64,000 bases of DNA from Cycas panzhihuaensis. Lineage: Eukaryota; Cycadophyta. The position numbers were made by a program, and so were the translations under genes. Each line of letters begins with the position of its first letter. The first letter of the stretch is position 1. Below the pieces are notes generated by a model. It saw only the letters and a list, made by a program, of their open reading frames with translations, searched no databases and was not told the origin of the DNA. Of this stretch, positions 11,792 to 21,524 are shown piece by piece. Location: positions 141,243,741 through 141,307,740 of the forward strand of contig CM041465.1 of NCBI GenBank assembly GCA_023213395.1, in the 5' to 3' direction.

Positions 11792-12961
11792 GTGGAGTCA
11801 AATCAAGGTATGGATGATGATGTCTTAGTCGCTTGTAATGTTTCTCATTACTACCATGACTGGTTATTAGATTCAGGTGCTTCGCACCACATGTGTCCAC
11901 ACAAGAGTTGGTTCTCGTCATACCAACCTCTTGATGGTGCTGATGTGCTTATAGGAAACGAAGTTTCTTGTAAGATAGTGGGCATTGGTAGCATCATAAT
12001 TAATATGTTCGATGGGGTAGTCAGAACATTAACTAAGGTTAGACATGTACCTGATTTGAAAAAGAATCTGATTTCCTTGGGTGAATTAGATTTGGGTGGT
12101 TTTAAGCATACAGGTCATGAAGGAGTCCTAAAGGTGTTAAAGGGCGTCTTGGTTGTTATGAAAGCCTTAAAGAAAGGATACCTTTATATTTTAATGGGAA
12201 GTATGGATGTCAGCCAAGCAGCTACAACATCAAAGACTGCAGAAGATCTAGCTCAGTTATGGCATCAGAGACTTGGGCACATGAGTGAGAAAAGTCTTAA
12301 GGTGTTGATAAACCATAAGTTGCTTCCTAACTTGCAGCTTTTAGATTTGGCTTTCTATAAACATTGTATTTTTGGAAAGCAGTGTAGACTCAGGTTTAAA
12401 GTAGGGAGTCACACTAGTAAAGGCGTTCTAGATTATATACATTCAGATGTATGGGGACCAACCCCTAAAATATCTTGTGGAGGATCATTGTATTATGTCA
12501 CATTTATAGATGATTACTCCAGGAAGGTATGGGTCTATTTTTTGAAAAGGAAATCTAAAGTTTTCAGTGTGTTTAAGCAATTTAAGGCTTTAGTTGAGAA
12601 CAGTACTAGTAAGACAATCAAATGTTTAAGAACTGAGAATAGAGATGAGTTCAACTCCTTGGAGTTTGAGAACTATTGTAAAGAAGCTGGGATTGAAAGA
12701 CACAAGACCACTAGCTATACTCTGCAGCAAAATGGCATTGTTGAGCGCATGAATAAGACACTCTTGGAAAGAGCAAGAAGCATGCTAAGTAATGAAGGAG
12801 TGGAGCAGGGCTTGTGGGCAGAAGCTATTCAAACATCTTACTATCTGGTAAATAGGTCACCATCACTTGTAATAGATTGCAAGATTCCTAAAGAGGTATG
12901 GACTGGACATCCATGTGATTATTTAAGTTTAAAAGTTTTTGGTTGCGATGCTTATGCCTAG
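11792..12961 (+). pseudogene. Copia-1 protease and integrase
   Basis: A 390-codon open stretch continuing gag after one TAG. Protease shows an intact DSGASHHM active site at about residue 27 (Asp at 11870). The pre-integrase zinc region follows, with HQRLGHMSEKSL. The integrase core begins at HSDVWG (Asp 12446-12448). The second catalytic Asp reads Glu (LRTEN at 12635-12637), while the third residue, Glu in NGIVERMN (12743), is present. The stretch ends with VFGCDAYA and a stop; the remaining C-terminal motif (RYIFVGY, YRLWDP) continues in frame at 12962-13150. The protease would process the polyprotein and the integrase would insert the cDNA. The Asp-to-Glu change plus stops make it inactive. 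Confidence 0.88.
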
Positions 12962-13267
12962 ACTGACAAAAGTAAATGTTCAAAGTTAGACCCAAAATCC
13001 AAGAGATATATATTTGTTGGTTATGGTGATAAGGATGGTGTAAAGGGATACAGGTTGTGGGATCCTACTGCCCACAAAATCACCATTAACAAATATGTCA
13101 TATTTGATGAATCTCCCCTTGTAAAATCAGACAGTGTAGAAGCTGAAATGAAATAGGAGCAGCAAGCTTAACATCAACAAGTCAAGTTTGAAATACAGCC
13201 ATTTGTAGAATTAAAAGAGCATGAAGATCTTTCTGAAGATGAATCAGCAGCAAATTCACAGGAGTAT

Positions 13268-14050
13268 GTGGATACTCCTCTGCCAACAGTTAGAAGATCT
13301 ACACGAGTTAGTCATCCACCTAACACGTACAACCCTTTTATTTCTATTGCTTTGGTTTCTAATGATGGTGAGCCCACATGTTATCATGAAGCAGTAGATG
13401 ATGTCCATGGAGAGAAGTGGATAAGGGCTATGCAGGAAGAGATAGATGCTTTGAAGAAAAATAATTCATGGGACTTGGTAGAACTTTCACATGGCAGGAA
13501 GACTATTGGTTGCAAGTGGGTTTTCAAAAAGAAAACAAATGTTGATGGAAAGGTTGATAAATATAGGGCAAGACCGGTGGCTAAAGGTTTTACACAGAAA
13601 GAAGGTATTGACTTTCATGAGATCTTTTCACCAGTTGTTAAACTTGTTTCAATTCAAGTACTGTTAGCATTAATAGCTTCTCTCAATTTGGAGTTGGAGC
13701 AGTTAGATGTAAAAATAACTTTTCTACATGGATATTTAGATAATAAGATCTATATGGATCAACCATAAGGGTTTGTACAAGATGGGAGGAAAAGACTTGT
13801 TTGCAAGCCCAAGAAATCGTTGTATGGTCTGAAGCAATCACCCAAGCAGTGGTACAAGAAGTTTGATGCCTTCATGGAGAGCCAAGTGAGTATGATCATT
13901 GTGTTTACTTTAAATTTATGGACAATGGCTTATTTATTATCTTGGTGTTATATGTTGATGAGATGATGGTTGCAAGTAAGAGCATGGAAGAAATCAATAA
14001 GCTAAAGGCTCAATTGGCTAGGACTTTTGATATGAAGCATCTAGGAGTTG
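13268..14050 (+). pseudogene. Copia-1 reverse transcriptase
   Basis: The open part to 13768 carries the Copia RT entry motif (EKWIRAMQEEIDALKKNNSW), GCKWVFKKK, and EQLDVKITFLHGYLDNKIYM. After a stop it resumes with KSLYGLKQSPKQWYKKFD, then a frameshift. The catalytic loop at 13951-13962 reads YVDE, so the second metal-binding Asp is Glu. This and the stops mean no polymerase activity. Follows integrase and precedes RNase H in the usual Copia order. Confidence 0.88.
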
Positions 14051-14920
14051 CAAAATAAATCTTAGGTATGGAGATACACAGAGACAGGAAAAATTGTAAG
14101 CTATGGTTATCACAACAGAAATATGTAGAGAAGGTGCTAACTAGGTTTGGTATGGTAAATGTGAAACTAGTGAGTATCCCATTGGCTTCCTGCTTCAAGC
14201 CTTCTTTGAATATGAGTCTTAGTAGTGAAGAAGAAAATGCGTATATGTCTCGTGTGCCTTATGCTAATGCAGTAGAAAGTTTGATGTATACCATGGTATA
14301 TATAAGACCTGATATTTCACATGCAGTTAGTGTAGTTAGAAGGTTTATGGAAAATCTAGGAAAGGAACATTGGGCTGTAGTAAAATAGGTGCTTTGGTAT
14401 CTGAGAGGCACAAGTGACTACTGCATCACCTTTAGAGGTACAGGTAATAAGGTTTGTGGATATGTCAATTCAGACTTTGTAGGAGATTTAGATAAAAGAA
14501 GGTCTACTTCATGTTATGTTTTTACTCTTACAAATGGTCCAGTTAGTTGGATGTCCAAATTGCAGAGCATAATTGCCTTTATTAACCACTAAGCCGAATA
14601 TGTTGCTACAGCACATGCTTGTAAAGAAGCAATCTGGTTATAGGGACTATTGGTTGAGCTTAGAAGGAGATAGGAAAATGTAAAGGTATTTTTTGATAGT
14701 CAAAGTGCCATTTACTTAGCCAAGAATCCAACTCATCATAGTAGAACAAACTATATTGATCTTAAGTACCATTTTGTTAGACAGGTTGTGGAAGCAGGTG
14801 GAGTGGCACTTGAAAAGATTCACACCAATTAGAATTATACTGATATATTCACAAAACTAGTACCAGTAGAGAAGTTTAAATGGTGTTTGACTTCTCTTGG
14901 CTTGCAGAAAAGATGATGAA
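14051..14920 (+). pseudogene. Copia-1 RT C-terminus and RNase H
   Basis: Translated pieces include GMEIHRDRKNCKLWLSQQKY, the connection motif with RPDISHAVSVVRRFM, and RNase H motifs GYVNSDFVGDLDKRRSTS, VSWMSKLQS, HAEYVA-like, SQSAIYLAKNP and DLKYHFVR, ending at TDIFTKLVP. Stops at 14386, 14590, 14641 and later interrupt it. RNase H would degrade the RNA strand of the RNA/DNA hybrid. The polypurine tract follows at 14953-14963. Confidence 0.86.
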
Positions 14921-14952
14921 GGGTCCAGGAAAGGTACCGAGTAATTATTGTC

Positions 14953-14963
14953 AAGGTGGAGAT
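14953..14963 (+). other. Copia-1 polypurine tract
   Basis: AAGGTGGAGAT immediately before the 3' LTR. It would prime plus-strand synthesis. Confidence 0.8.
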
Positions 14964-15601
14964 TATTGGATATTGTGACAACAATTATGGGGCTAATATT
15001 TTGGCATGTTTTCAGTGTAGTTTCCCCCCCTAATCTTATTCGAGGGGTTACAAGGGAGACGGGAGCCCCCCTTGGCCGAGGGGTGCGGGGAGTGTGGATA
15101 GCCCCCACTAGGAGGGGGTTCAGGGGCGATAGCCCCCGACTCAAAAAATTAGCCATGTAAACCTTATCAAAATATAAAGAGAATCAGGGTCATTCGATAC
15201 AAATACCCTAGATTCTATGGTTGAGATTCATGCCTTGGATGTACCTCTCATGTAGCCCGTTTTAGGGCTTTTCTTATTATGTTGTATGTAATGCAATGTA
15301 CTGTTATGAGGGTGGTAGCTGGTTGTTGTTCCTGAGAGCAATCTATAACTGATATGTACTATTTCTCCATTCTACAACAATAAAGATCCATACATTTCTT
15401 GTGTGGTCCCTAGCACACTGTTAGGGTTTTACCATGTTATATTAGGTGTAAATGTGATGTTTGGCTTTCATTTTCATGTTATTATATAATCTCTAATTTT
15501 AGAACTTGCATGTAATTTTAAGTTTTAATTTCTGTAACTAGTTGTAAGAATGCAATAGATCTTGGTGGCAGTTAAATGGTTAGGACCTTGTATTCTCAAC
15601 A
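14964..15601 (+). repeat. Copia-1 3' LTR
   Basis: Begins TATTGGATATTG (5' copy TGTTGG, a G-to-A change in the terminal dinucleotide) and ends TATTCTCAACA. It aligns with the 5' LTR over its whole length, with scattered, mostly transitional differences. The GC-rich block lies at about 15030-15140. Confidence 0.93.
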
Positions 15602-16030
15602 GGTGTTACCTCATACATAAATGGAAGGGAGAGGATCCCTCTTACTAGGTGGAGAAGGACTCCTCTTGGCAACAAAAATGAGAGTGAAAACCTTGCAAAA
15701 CTTGGTGTAGTAGCTGGAGTGAGTACTTTGGAAGGAAGACTTGTTGAAGATGAGTTGGTGCAGACCTACAATCTAGGGTTTTACCCTAGAAAAGAGGAAG
15801 ATAGAAGAAGAGAGCAGAGAATGCAAGTTAGAGACTTTTTTTTCCTTTATAAGAGAGCCAAGAGAGGTAAAATAGATTCAAAGTTGGGTTTTTATACCCA
15901 AGTTTAGGTCTATTAAGTGATTAGGGTTCACTCTGGGCAAGAAACAATGTCCTGCCATATTTCAACTTTGTAATAAATTTGAAATTAGTCATTTCCAAAC
16001 TGTGAGTATTAACAGATAGTCACCCTGCAA

Positions 16031-16075
16031 CAAAGTTTGTGGTACCGTGAAGTTTGTCATGGTACCGTAAATATT
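16031..16075. other. Repeated GGTACC palindromes in gypsy LTR
   Basis: Two copies of TGGTACCGT about 18 bp apart, followed by a weaker third (TGCGGTGCT). The right LTR has the equivalent TGGTACCAT and TGGTACCAT motifs near 37428-37455. They lie about 0.55-0.58 kb from the start of U3. A role as a protein-binding site is speculation. Confidence 0.35.
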
Positions 16076-16623
16076 ACTGCGGTGCTAATAAAATAAAGGG
16101 AAAAATAAAAGAGAGGCCTAGGAGGCCCCTAAAAGATGGGTCCTAGGGCCTAACAGAGCAATGTGCTAGACTGGTAAGGCATCTAGGAAAACCCTAGGTA
16201 TTAGAGGGACCTCATTAAGTGAGAAGGGAATGGTAGTAAGGCCCCAATGAGGGGTAATTGGTGTGTGCAAGGGTGATCAGGCCTAAAACAAGGTGTTAGG
16301 TATCATGTCTAATGCCAATAATAATTAAAAGTGGGTTGTGGGAGCCCAAGAGTAGCCAGGAGTGCTGAAGAGGTGTTATGGAGGGTTGTGTAATGCCATA
16401 GGATGTTTGTCTTGAGTCATCATAGACTGAACGATAGTCACAGGCATAAGGAAGGGCAGACAAACTAAGCATCTTAACCATGTAAGCAATAATACCATAC
16501 ATAATGCATCTACGAAACATCTCATCTCATTACATCCTGAAGTAAATGAGGAGTAAGGTTAGAGACATACTTGTGCCTACCTAAAAGGTGCCATCCTTAT
16601 CCACTCCTGATAGGTGAGAAATA

Positions 16624-16635
16624 CTGCCCTTTTGG
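16624..16635 (-). other. Possible gypsy polypurine tract
   Basis: On the minus strand this reads CCAAAAGGGCAG directly before the LTR start (T[A]TTTCTCACC, matching TGTTTCTTGG in the other LTR). It is short and interrupted, so the call rests on position. Confidence 0.35.
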
Positions 16636-17149
16636 TAGTAGAGCCTCACCGCTCTGAAGCATCTGGCGATGGCGAATGCTTTCAACACAAAATATTAGTA
16701 TCCTCTACTAATATAAAAAGTGTTATCATCCAACGGGAGTGGCAGGTGTCATGGTAGATTATGTGGATAAGAAAGGAGAAGGGTGGCATAGGGGCTACCT
16801 ATGCATTGCGCAAGAATCTAGTGTGAAAGAATAAGGGGATGAGAGGGGTACCCCTATCACACCTATGCAAGATGAGTGATGTGCAAGGTCATGAGCATAA
16901 TTGATAAGCAAATATGAGCAAAAGATATATACATGTAGAGAATCAAAGTGTAAAGGCCTCGTGCCATGGATGGTATGAAGGGCAGAGTGAAGAAACAAAC
17001 CTGGTTGTCACCATAGCTTAACCTCATTATTAGCCTGCTTTTGGAGGTGCGAATGGATCATAAATGAGAGAAAGGATGATCCTAGAGCCTAGGCGATCAT
17101 GCGACCCTAGGCTACCTAGGAAGGATCATTTAAGAGAAGGAGATGATGC
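16636..17149. other. Gypsy interior between archaeal RNase H and 3' LTR
   Basis: No domain recognised. The minus-strand frame at 16795-16998 has no known motif. Confidence 0.4.
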
Positions 17150-17540
17150 TTGAGGATACAATAGACAAAGTCATCTGCCTCAGCATTCAGATCTCAGGGG
17201 ATGTGCTAAACATCCATAGAAGAGAAGTGAGATAAAAGGGACCTAGTGATTGAAACAAGGGTTCTCAACTGTAGGCAATGCACTTGGTAAACCTGGGTTA
17301 GTTGTGACATGATGATCTAAGAGTCGCAGTAGAGGATGATAGGGCCATGGTTAAAGTGAAGTGTATCGGTAAGGGGCTCAATAATGGCTGTGTATTTAGC
17401 TTCATTATCCGTGGCCTAAAGGAGAAAGATTCTAGAATGTATGTAGTCATATTCGGAAGGATCATGGAGGATCCATATGGTAGTGGAAGGTTTGGGATTG
17501 CCACAACTTCCTCCGTCAATGAAGATGAGCATTACCATGA
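17150..17540 (-). pseudogene. Archaeal-type RNase H (aRNH) of the Tat-like gypsy
   Basis: On the minus strand one frame reads IFIDGGSCGNPKPSTTIWI, then DNEAKYTAIIEPLTD, then IILYCDS-IIMSQL, and ends HIP-DLNAEADDFVY. This is the order and spacing of the archaeal/plant type of RNase H1. All four acidic catalytic positions are visible: D in FIDGG (17515-17517), E in NEAKY, D in YCDS (17323-17325) and D in AEADDF. Only four in-frame stops (one TAG after FLL, one TAG after YCDS, one TAG, one TGA) interrupt the core. Tat elements are known to carry such an additional RNase H. Here it lies downstream of integrase and beyond the antisense gene, about 4 kb from the rest of pol. How it would be expressed is unclear. 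Confidence 0.8.
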
Positions 17541-18101
17541 TAAAAGAATATAGTTTATGTCAATCGATAGAGGAGGTGGTAATAGTAAGGTCAAAATGTA
17601 AAGAGAAAAAATGGGGTAGTGACAGGACTACAATAGCTTGGAAGGCTATACATATAGATCGCGAGAAGATAGAAGAGCCTTAGAAGTAGGCTACCAGGCT
17701 CGAGGAAGGCCTACTTGATGAAAGGACAGAAAAAAGATAATAACTAAGTTCTTTCGGGGCCCTAAGGGGTTGTAAAAGGGCCAACGAAGGTTGGGAAGGG
17801 AGGAGGCACTTCCCTTGGGATCTCTAAAGGCTCAAACAGATGGCAAAAATGGATTCAGGATGCTAAAATAAGCCAAAGAAGTATAAATATGGGCATATTT
17901 TAGAGTGGCACAAAAAACAATATAGAAGGGGCCTCTAAGAGACTGACGATGTCATCATAAATGTGCCAGAAGGGAGAAAAACAAAGGCTACAAGAGTGAA
18001 ATAGGGGTTAGACCCTGAAGACAAAGCATATGAGGGTAAAGAGATGGTCTCGAGGACTATCGCAACAAAGAGAGGAGAAGGTGCCCCCTGGGGACTCCGT
18101 G
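17541..18101. other. Gypsy interior upstream of aRNH
   Basis: Minus-strand frames continue upstream of the RNase H core (a serine/leucine-rich stretch) without a recognisable domain. The plus strand is G-rich. No RNA gene or terminus seen. Confidence 0.35.
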
Positions 18102-18110
18102 TATATAAAG
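18102..18110 (+). promoter_or_regulatory. Putative TATA box of antisense unit
   Basis: TATATAAAG on the plus strand within a GC-richer context (CTCCGTG before, GGGAGAAGG after). It lies about 0.6 kb upstream of the decayed antisense reading frame and is a good match to the plant core-promoter consensus. That it drives the antisense unit is inferred from strand and position. Confidence 0.45.
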
Positions 18111-18561
18111 GGGAGAAGGATAAAAATGGGGTTCATTTTCATGGGCCTCATGAGAGATCTAGAGCCATCCCCTTTACATAGCGAGGCCTCGCTAGCATTC
18201 AAGAGCACCTAGTAGGAGATCTGACCATTGGATTGAGGATCAGAGACAACTATCAGGACTATAGTGATGAGCTAACAATGATCAAGCTCAATCTAGTGAG
18301 TGGATCGTCCCTTAGCTATTCCATTTTTTCAATTACATTTAATAAATTTTTTATGGTTCTAGAGTTTATTTTTAGCCCCATAAGGACGAATCATGACTCC
18401 CTGTAGCTCGAATGAGGCCCAAGGACTGGGAGGACTACGGCATTAGGTAGCCCTAGTCCCAGTGGGCCAAGTTTAGTCCACTTAGACAAATTCTTTGAGT
18501 TTTTAGAGCACCCCCCTCCCCATGGTAAGGCCGCCAAGAAAATAGAAATTTCTCAGCGAGG

Positions 18562-18601
18562 CCCACATCAATATCTGCGGTACCGCATATTTTGATGTGG
18601 G
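18562..18601. other. 40-bp near-perfect palindrome centred on GGTACC
   Basis: The left arm CCCACATCAATATCTGCGGT pairs with the right arm at 18 of 20 positions with no spacer, giving a 20-bp stem or a long dyad protein-binding site. It lies between the TATA box at 18102 and the antisense frame. In RNA from either strand it would form a strong hairpin. Confidence 0.7.
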
Positions 18602-18726
18602 GTAGAGTCTGGATAGGAGAAAAAAGAGAAAGAGGCCTCAGCGGATGGGCTTGATCAGTCTAATAGAGCATGAGCCATGCAGAGGGGAGCATGGTACATG
18701 GAAGAGTGAATTTGGGAGTTTTTTGA

Positions 18727-20663
18727 CTAATTTCAGGTTGTTTGCAAGCTATTATCATAGTCAATAACTGCGAAAACATTGGTATGGAAATGATGAGTTT
18801 TATAGAGATGATGTTGAGGCAGGAAAGGATGACCTTGCAATGTTGTGGGCTCTTAAATGTCATTATGAGACCTCAATATGCATCAGACCATTGCCTCTTA
18901 ATTGATATAGCCTCTCACTAAGATAGACAAAGGCATGTATTCCACCTCCCATAGGTGGGAGATATTACTATCACACCTAGGGACATCAGGAGGATATTGG
19001 GCATATCATCAAGAGGGACACTAGAATCACTAGGCACATTGCCCAACATAGGAGCTGCCCATAGGAAGATAACCAGGTCCTTCACACGACGGGCTATATG
19101 GGATCAACAGAGAGTCTCAGTTCAGGCCCTGGTTTTGTCCAGAGTTCCTCATGTGAGGAAGCTCATCATATTGGCAATTCTATTTTGGATTTCCTAGAAA
19201 TAGAATTACAAGGATATTCTAGGAGGTTGGATGGCCACCATCCGAAGATGTGAGGTAGGTGAGAGGTTTGACTATTCCATCTTGATAGCAGCCAACCTGA
19301 CAACACAGCTTGATTAGATATGGGTGGCTAGGAGAGGAGGATTCTCCTATTACACATTACTATAGTGTTGCTTTTTTTATCACTTTGGAGCATTGGCACC
19401 ACCAGGAGGGCCACACCCCATCTCAATCAGGGCCCCCATGGTCCATAGGTGGCAGATGAGGTTCATAGGGACTAAGGACTAGGTCGATGTGCAGCAATTA
19501 GTGGTGGTGACATTGCTAGTCTTATTGACCCTCATAGACTTCACAATAGATCTTTATTGAGCAATTCATTGGGAGAGTGATGACAAGGGTAGAGAGCTTA
19601 AGGATGAGCCCAATGAGGGTGGTGACGATGATGGAGGAGATGGAGTAAGACCATCAGGAGCTGCAGGAGGTGAGGCATATCCATCAGTGCTAGTAGGGGA
19701 AGATAGGCCAGCACTAAGACCAACAGGTAGAGAGGGAGTTACAGGAGGAACTCCAACAACAGTGGTAGCTATGGTGGCAGTGGTAAAGGCATTGATAGCT
19801 TCTACAGACTGAGATGTCCCTAAAGAGGAGGGATTAGAGGGAGGAAACACTCTGATAGCCTAGGTGGTGGGTGAGGTAGTTCTAAAGGCTGAGGAGATAG
19901 AGGTAGCAGCATGGGGAGTTATCGCAGAGGAGGTGATCATCCAGACAGAGGAGCCAACCATCCCATGAGGTGAGATTCTACCCTGACTCGATGTTCTTTT
20001 GACCACTCACTACTTCTATATATGATTTTGTTTAGATTTTGATGCTTTTATATATGTATATTAGACTAACATATGGTATGCATGGTTTGGCAGGGGGAGT
20101 AGAGATGATGAGGCTATTAGAGATGATAGTTCACAAGCTATTTGCCTAGGTTTGTGCAGAGGGACAACCTCCCATTTAGGCTAGTGAGGAGCCTAGATTA
20201 GTGGGGCCACATACAACAACGTTTTCCCCATTGATTCGAGTTAGAAATATATAGGTGGCAGAGTTCCAGGACCTTTAGGCAAGGCTCAGACTACTGTAGG
20301 ATACCCTGGACAGACTTCAGGTGGAGAGGGGTTAATTGGCAGTCGATAGAGACACCTTGTAGAGTGAGGTTCAATGACTAGAGGCCCAGGGAGGAGGAGC
20401 AGTAGACAGCGATGCAGAGAGTAGGATCCAGATCATTGTGCTAGAGGAGAGGCTCCAGGGAGTAGAGGGATTGTATCAAGGCTAGATATGATCAATTGGT
20501 GGAGCAGATCACCACTAGGTCATCACGCAATAGGTCACATATGTATACTATAGCAATGACCCAGAGGAGGCCTTAGGATGAGGAGAGTAAGGCAGGGAGC
20601 TCGCAACAACACCGCAAGATCCTGGGAGGTATGTGGTCCCCCAAAAAGGGATCCCGTAGATGA
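18727..20663 (+). pseudogene. Antisense PMD-like gene inside gypsy, two exons
   Basis: One plus-strand frame (18727-19969) runs through DHCLLIDIASH, DRQRHVFHLP and GDITITPRDIRRILGI. This pattern matches the start of the plant mobile domain (FHLP-GEMT-T-DV---LG). It then continues with GGWMATIRRCEVGERFDY, ARRGGFSYYT, FYHFGALAPPGGPHPISI and an acidic Gly/Pro-rich linker (EPNEGGDDDGGDG). After an intron (19970-20093) the frame resumes in phase with MMRLLEMIVHKLFA and a leucine/glutamine heptad region (ARLRLL, DTLDRLQVERG, RIQIIVLEERLQGVEGLY), suggesting a coiled coil. A +1 shift near 20480 leads to TGA at 20661. About 13 of 18 internal stops are TAG, mostly from CAG-like codons. PMD occurs in host MAIN-type proteins and in transposons, and Tat elements are known to carry antisense ORFs. 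The C-terminal two-thirds I do not recognise. Confidence 0.6.
19970..20093 (+). other. Predicted intron of the antisense gene
   Basis: The donor ATGAG|GTGAGATT and acceptor TATGCATGGTTTGGCAG|GGGGAG match plant splice consensus. The 124-nt interior is T-rich and full of stops, and the frame resumes in phase (G|GG GGA GTA GAG). Inferred; no transcript seen. Confidence 0.6.
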
Positions 20664-21524
20664 GAGGATGATACCCCTTGAGGGCATGGCGTCAAGGAGG
20701 TTGTATACTATAAATTTTGGGCAGGAAAGTATATGACCTCGAGGGAGTTTTTATCATATGTAGACACATGATTGTACTCCTTCCTGTAAGGATTCTAGCG
20801 TCATGAGGTATGATGCCTAGATGATGATGTACTATATGATTCTATTATACCATATGATTTGCACATATATAAATAAAGGATAATTGGTACCCCATTTGAT
20901 ACATGATGGTGATGTTATGGTGGATTTGTGATGTTATTGCTTTGTTGTATAGTTTATTTGTTTATATAATGCATAGAGAGATGAATGTATGCATATGGAT
21001 ATGTGTACATGGGTGCATAAGGGGTTATGCATTTTGATGGTTTTAGTTGATTGTTATGTATAGTACTTGTCATTAGATCATGTGCATATGATACTCATGC
21101 TTCCTTTCATGTGATACCATACTCATAGTAGGCACACATGATCACCATATGTATGTCGATGATGGATACATGTGAGACTAGGAGGGGGTGCTATGCATGT
21201 CTGCTGAGAGGAGTATAATAGATATGCAATGGAAGCAACAACTAGGGGGTATAGATACCCCAACAACAAAAGATCCTAGTTGGGAGTGACTCCATGCTTA
21301 GAAATGAAGGAGGTTTGCTTGCCCAACTAGGAAAAGAGAGGTCTTCCTTAGGAGGGAGACAAGGGATGCAATGCAAGTAATAAAGTTAGAAAGGATGGCA
21401 AGCCACTCTAAACCATCATTACACCTATGGCTAGGAGAAATGAAGATGTGCCTAAAGTGGTAGTTTAGCATCATTTTAGAGTGAGAGAGAGGGGTGTGCC
21501 TAACTTACTCAAGAGTAGGGAGGG
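20664..21524. other. Spacer between antisense gene and integrase, with AATAAA
   Basis: No coding region recognised. AATAAA at 20872-20877, about 210 nt after the antisense stop, could be the polyadenylation signal of the antisense unit (the context TATATAAATAAAGG could equally be a TATA box). From 20940 to 21200 the sequence is rich in ATG/CAT words. Confidence 0.4.

Larger units (their letters stand above)
10301..15606 (+). mobile_element. Copia-1, complete decayed element with target duplication
   Basis: Element 10306-15601 carries LTRs of 630 and 638 bp, a PBS, gag, protease, integrase, RT, RNase H and a PPT in normal Copia order. It is flanked by the five-base target duplication GGTGT (10301-10305 and 15602-15606). 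The uninterrupted target survives in the other gypsy LTR at about 36989 (GATGGGTGTTACCTCATAC), which proves the junctions. Gag and pol sequences resemble the Tork group of Copia, an assignment made from memory of the motifs only. Confidence 0.93.
8071..16623 (-). repeat. Gypsy 3' LTR, split by Copia-1
   Basis: In plus orientation the LTR runs from TAGAAGCACA (expected TG) to GAGAAATA (expected CA), each terminus apparently hit by one transition. It aligns with the right LTR throughout 8071-10305 and 15602-16623, and the 10306-15606 interval is absent from that copy. A TATA box for minus-strand transcription lies at 8700-8707, about 2.6 kb into the un-nested LTR, followed by a GA-rich stretch. 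This implies a very long U3 and about 0.6 kb of R-U5. Minus-strand frames inside it (8155-8511) have counterparts in the other LTR but no known domain. Confidence 0.82.

Noticed and set aside
18955-19197. Start of a small gene at GTG 18955
   Set aside because: The frame continues upstream through FHLP across a TAG. The apparent start is only the first codon after a mutational stop.
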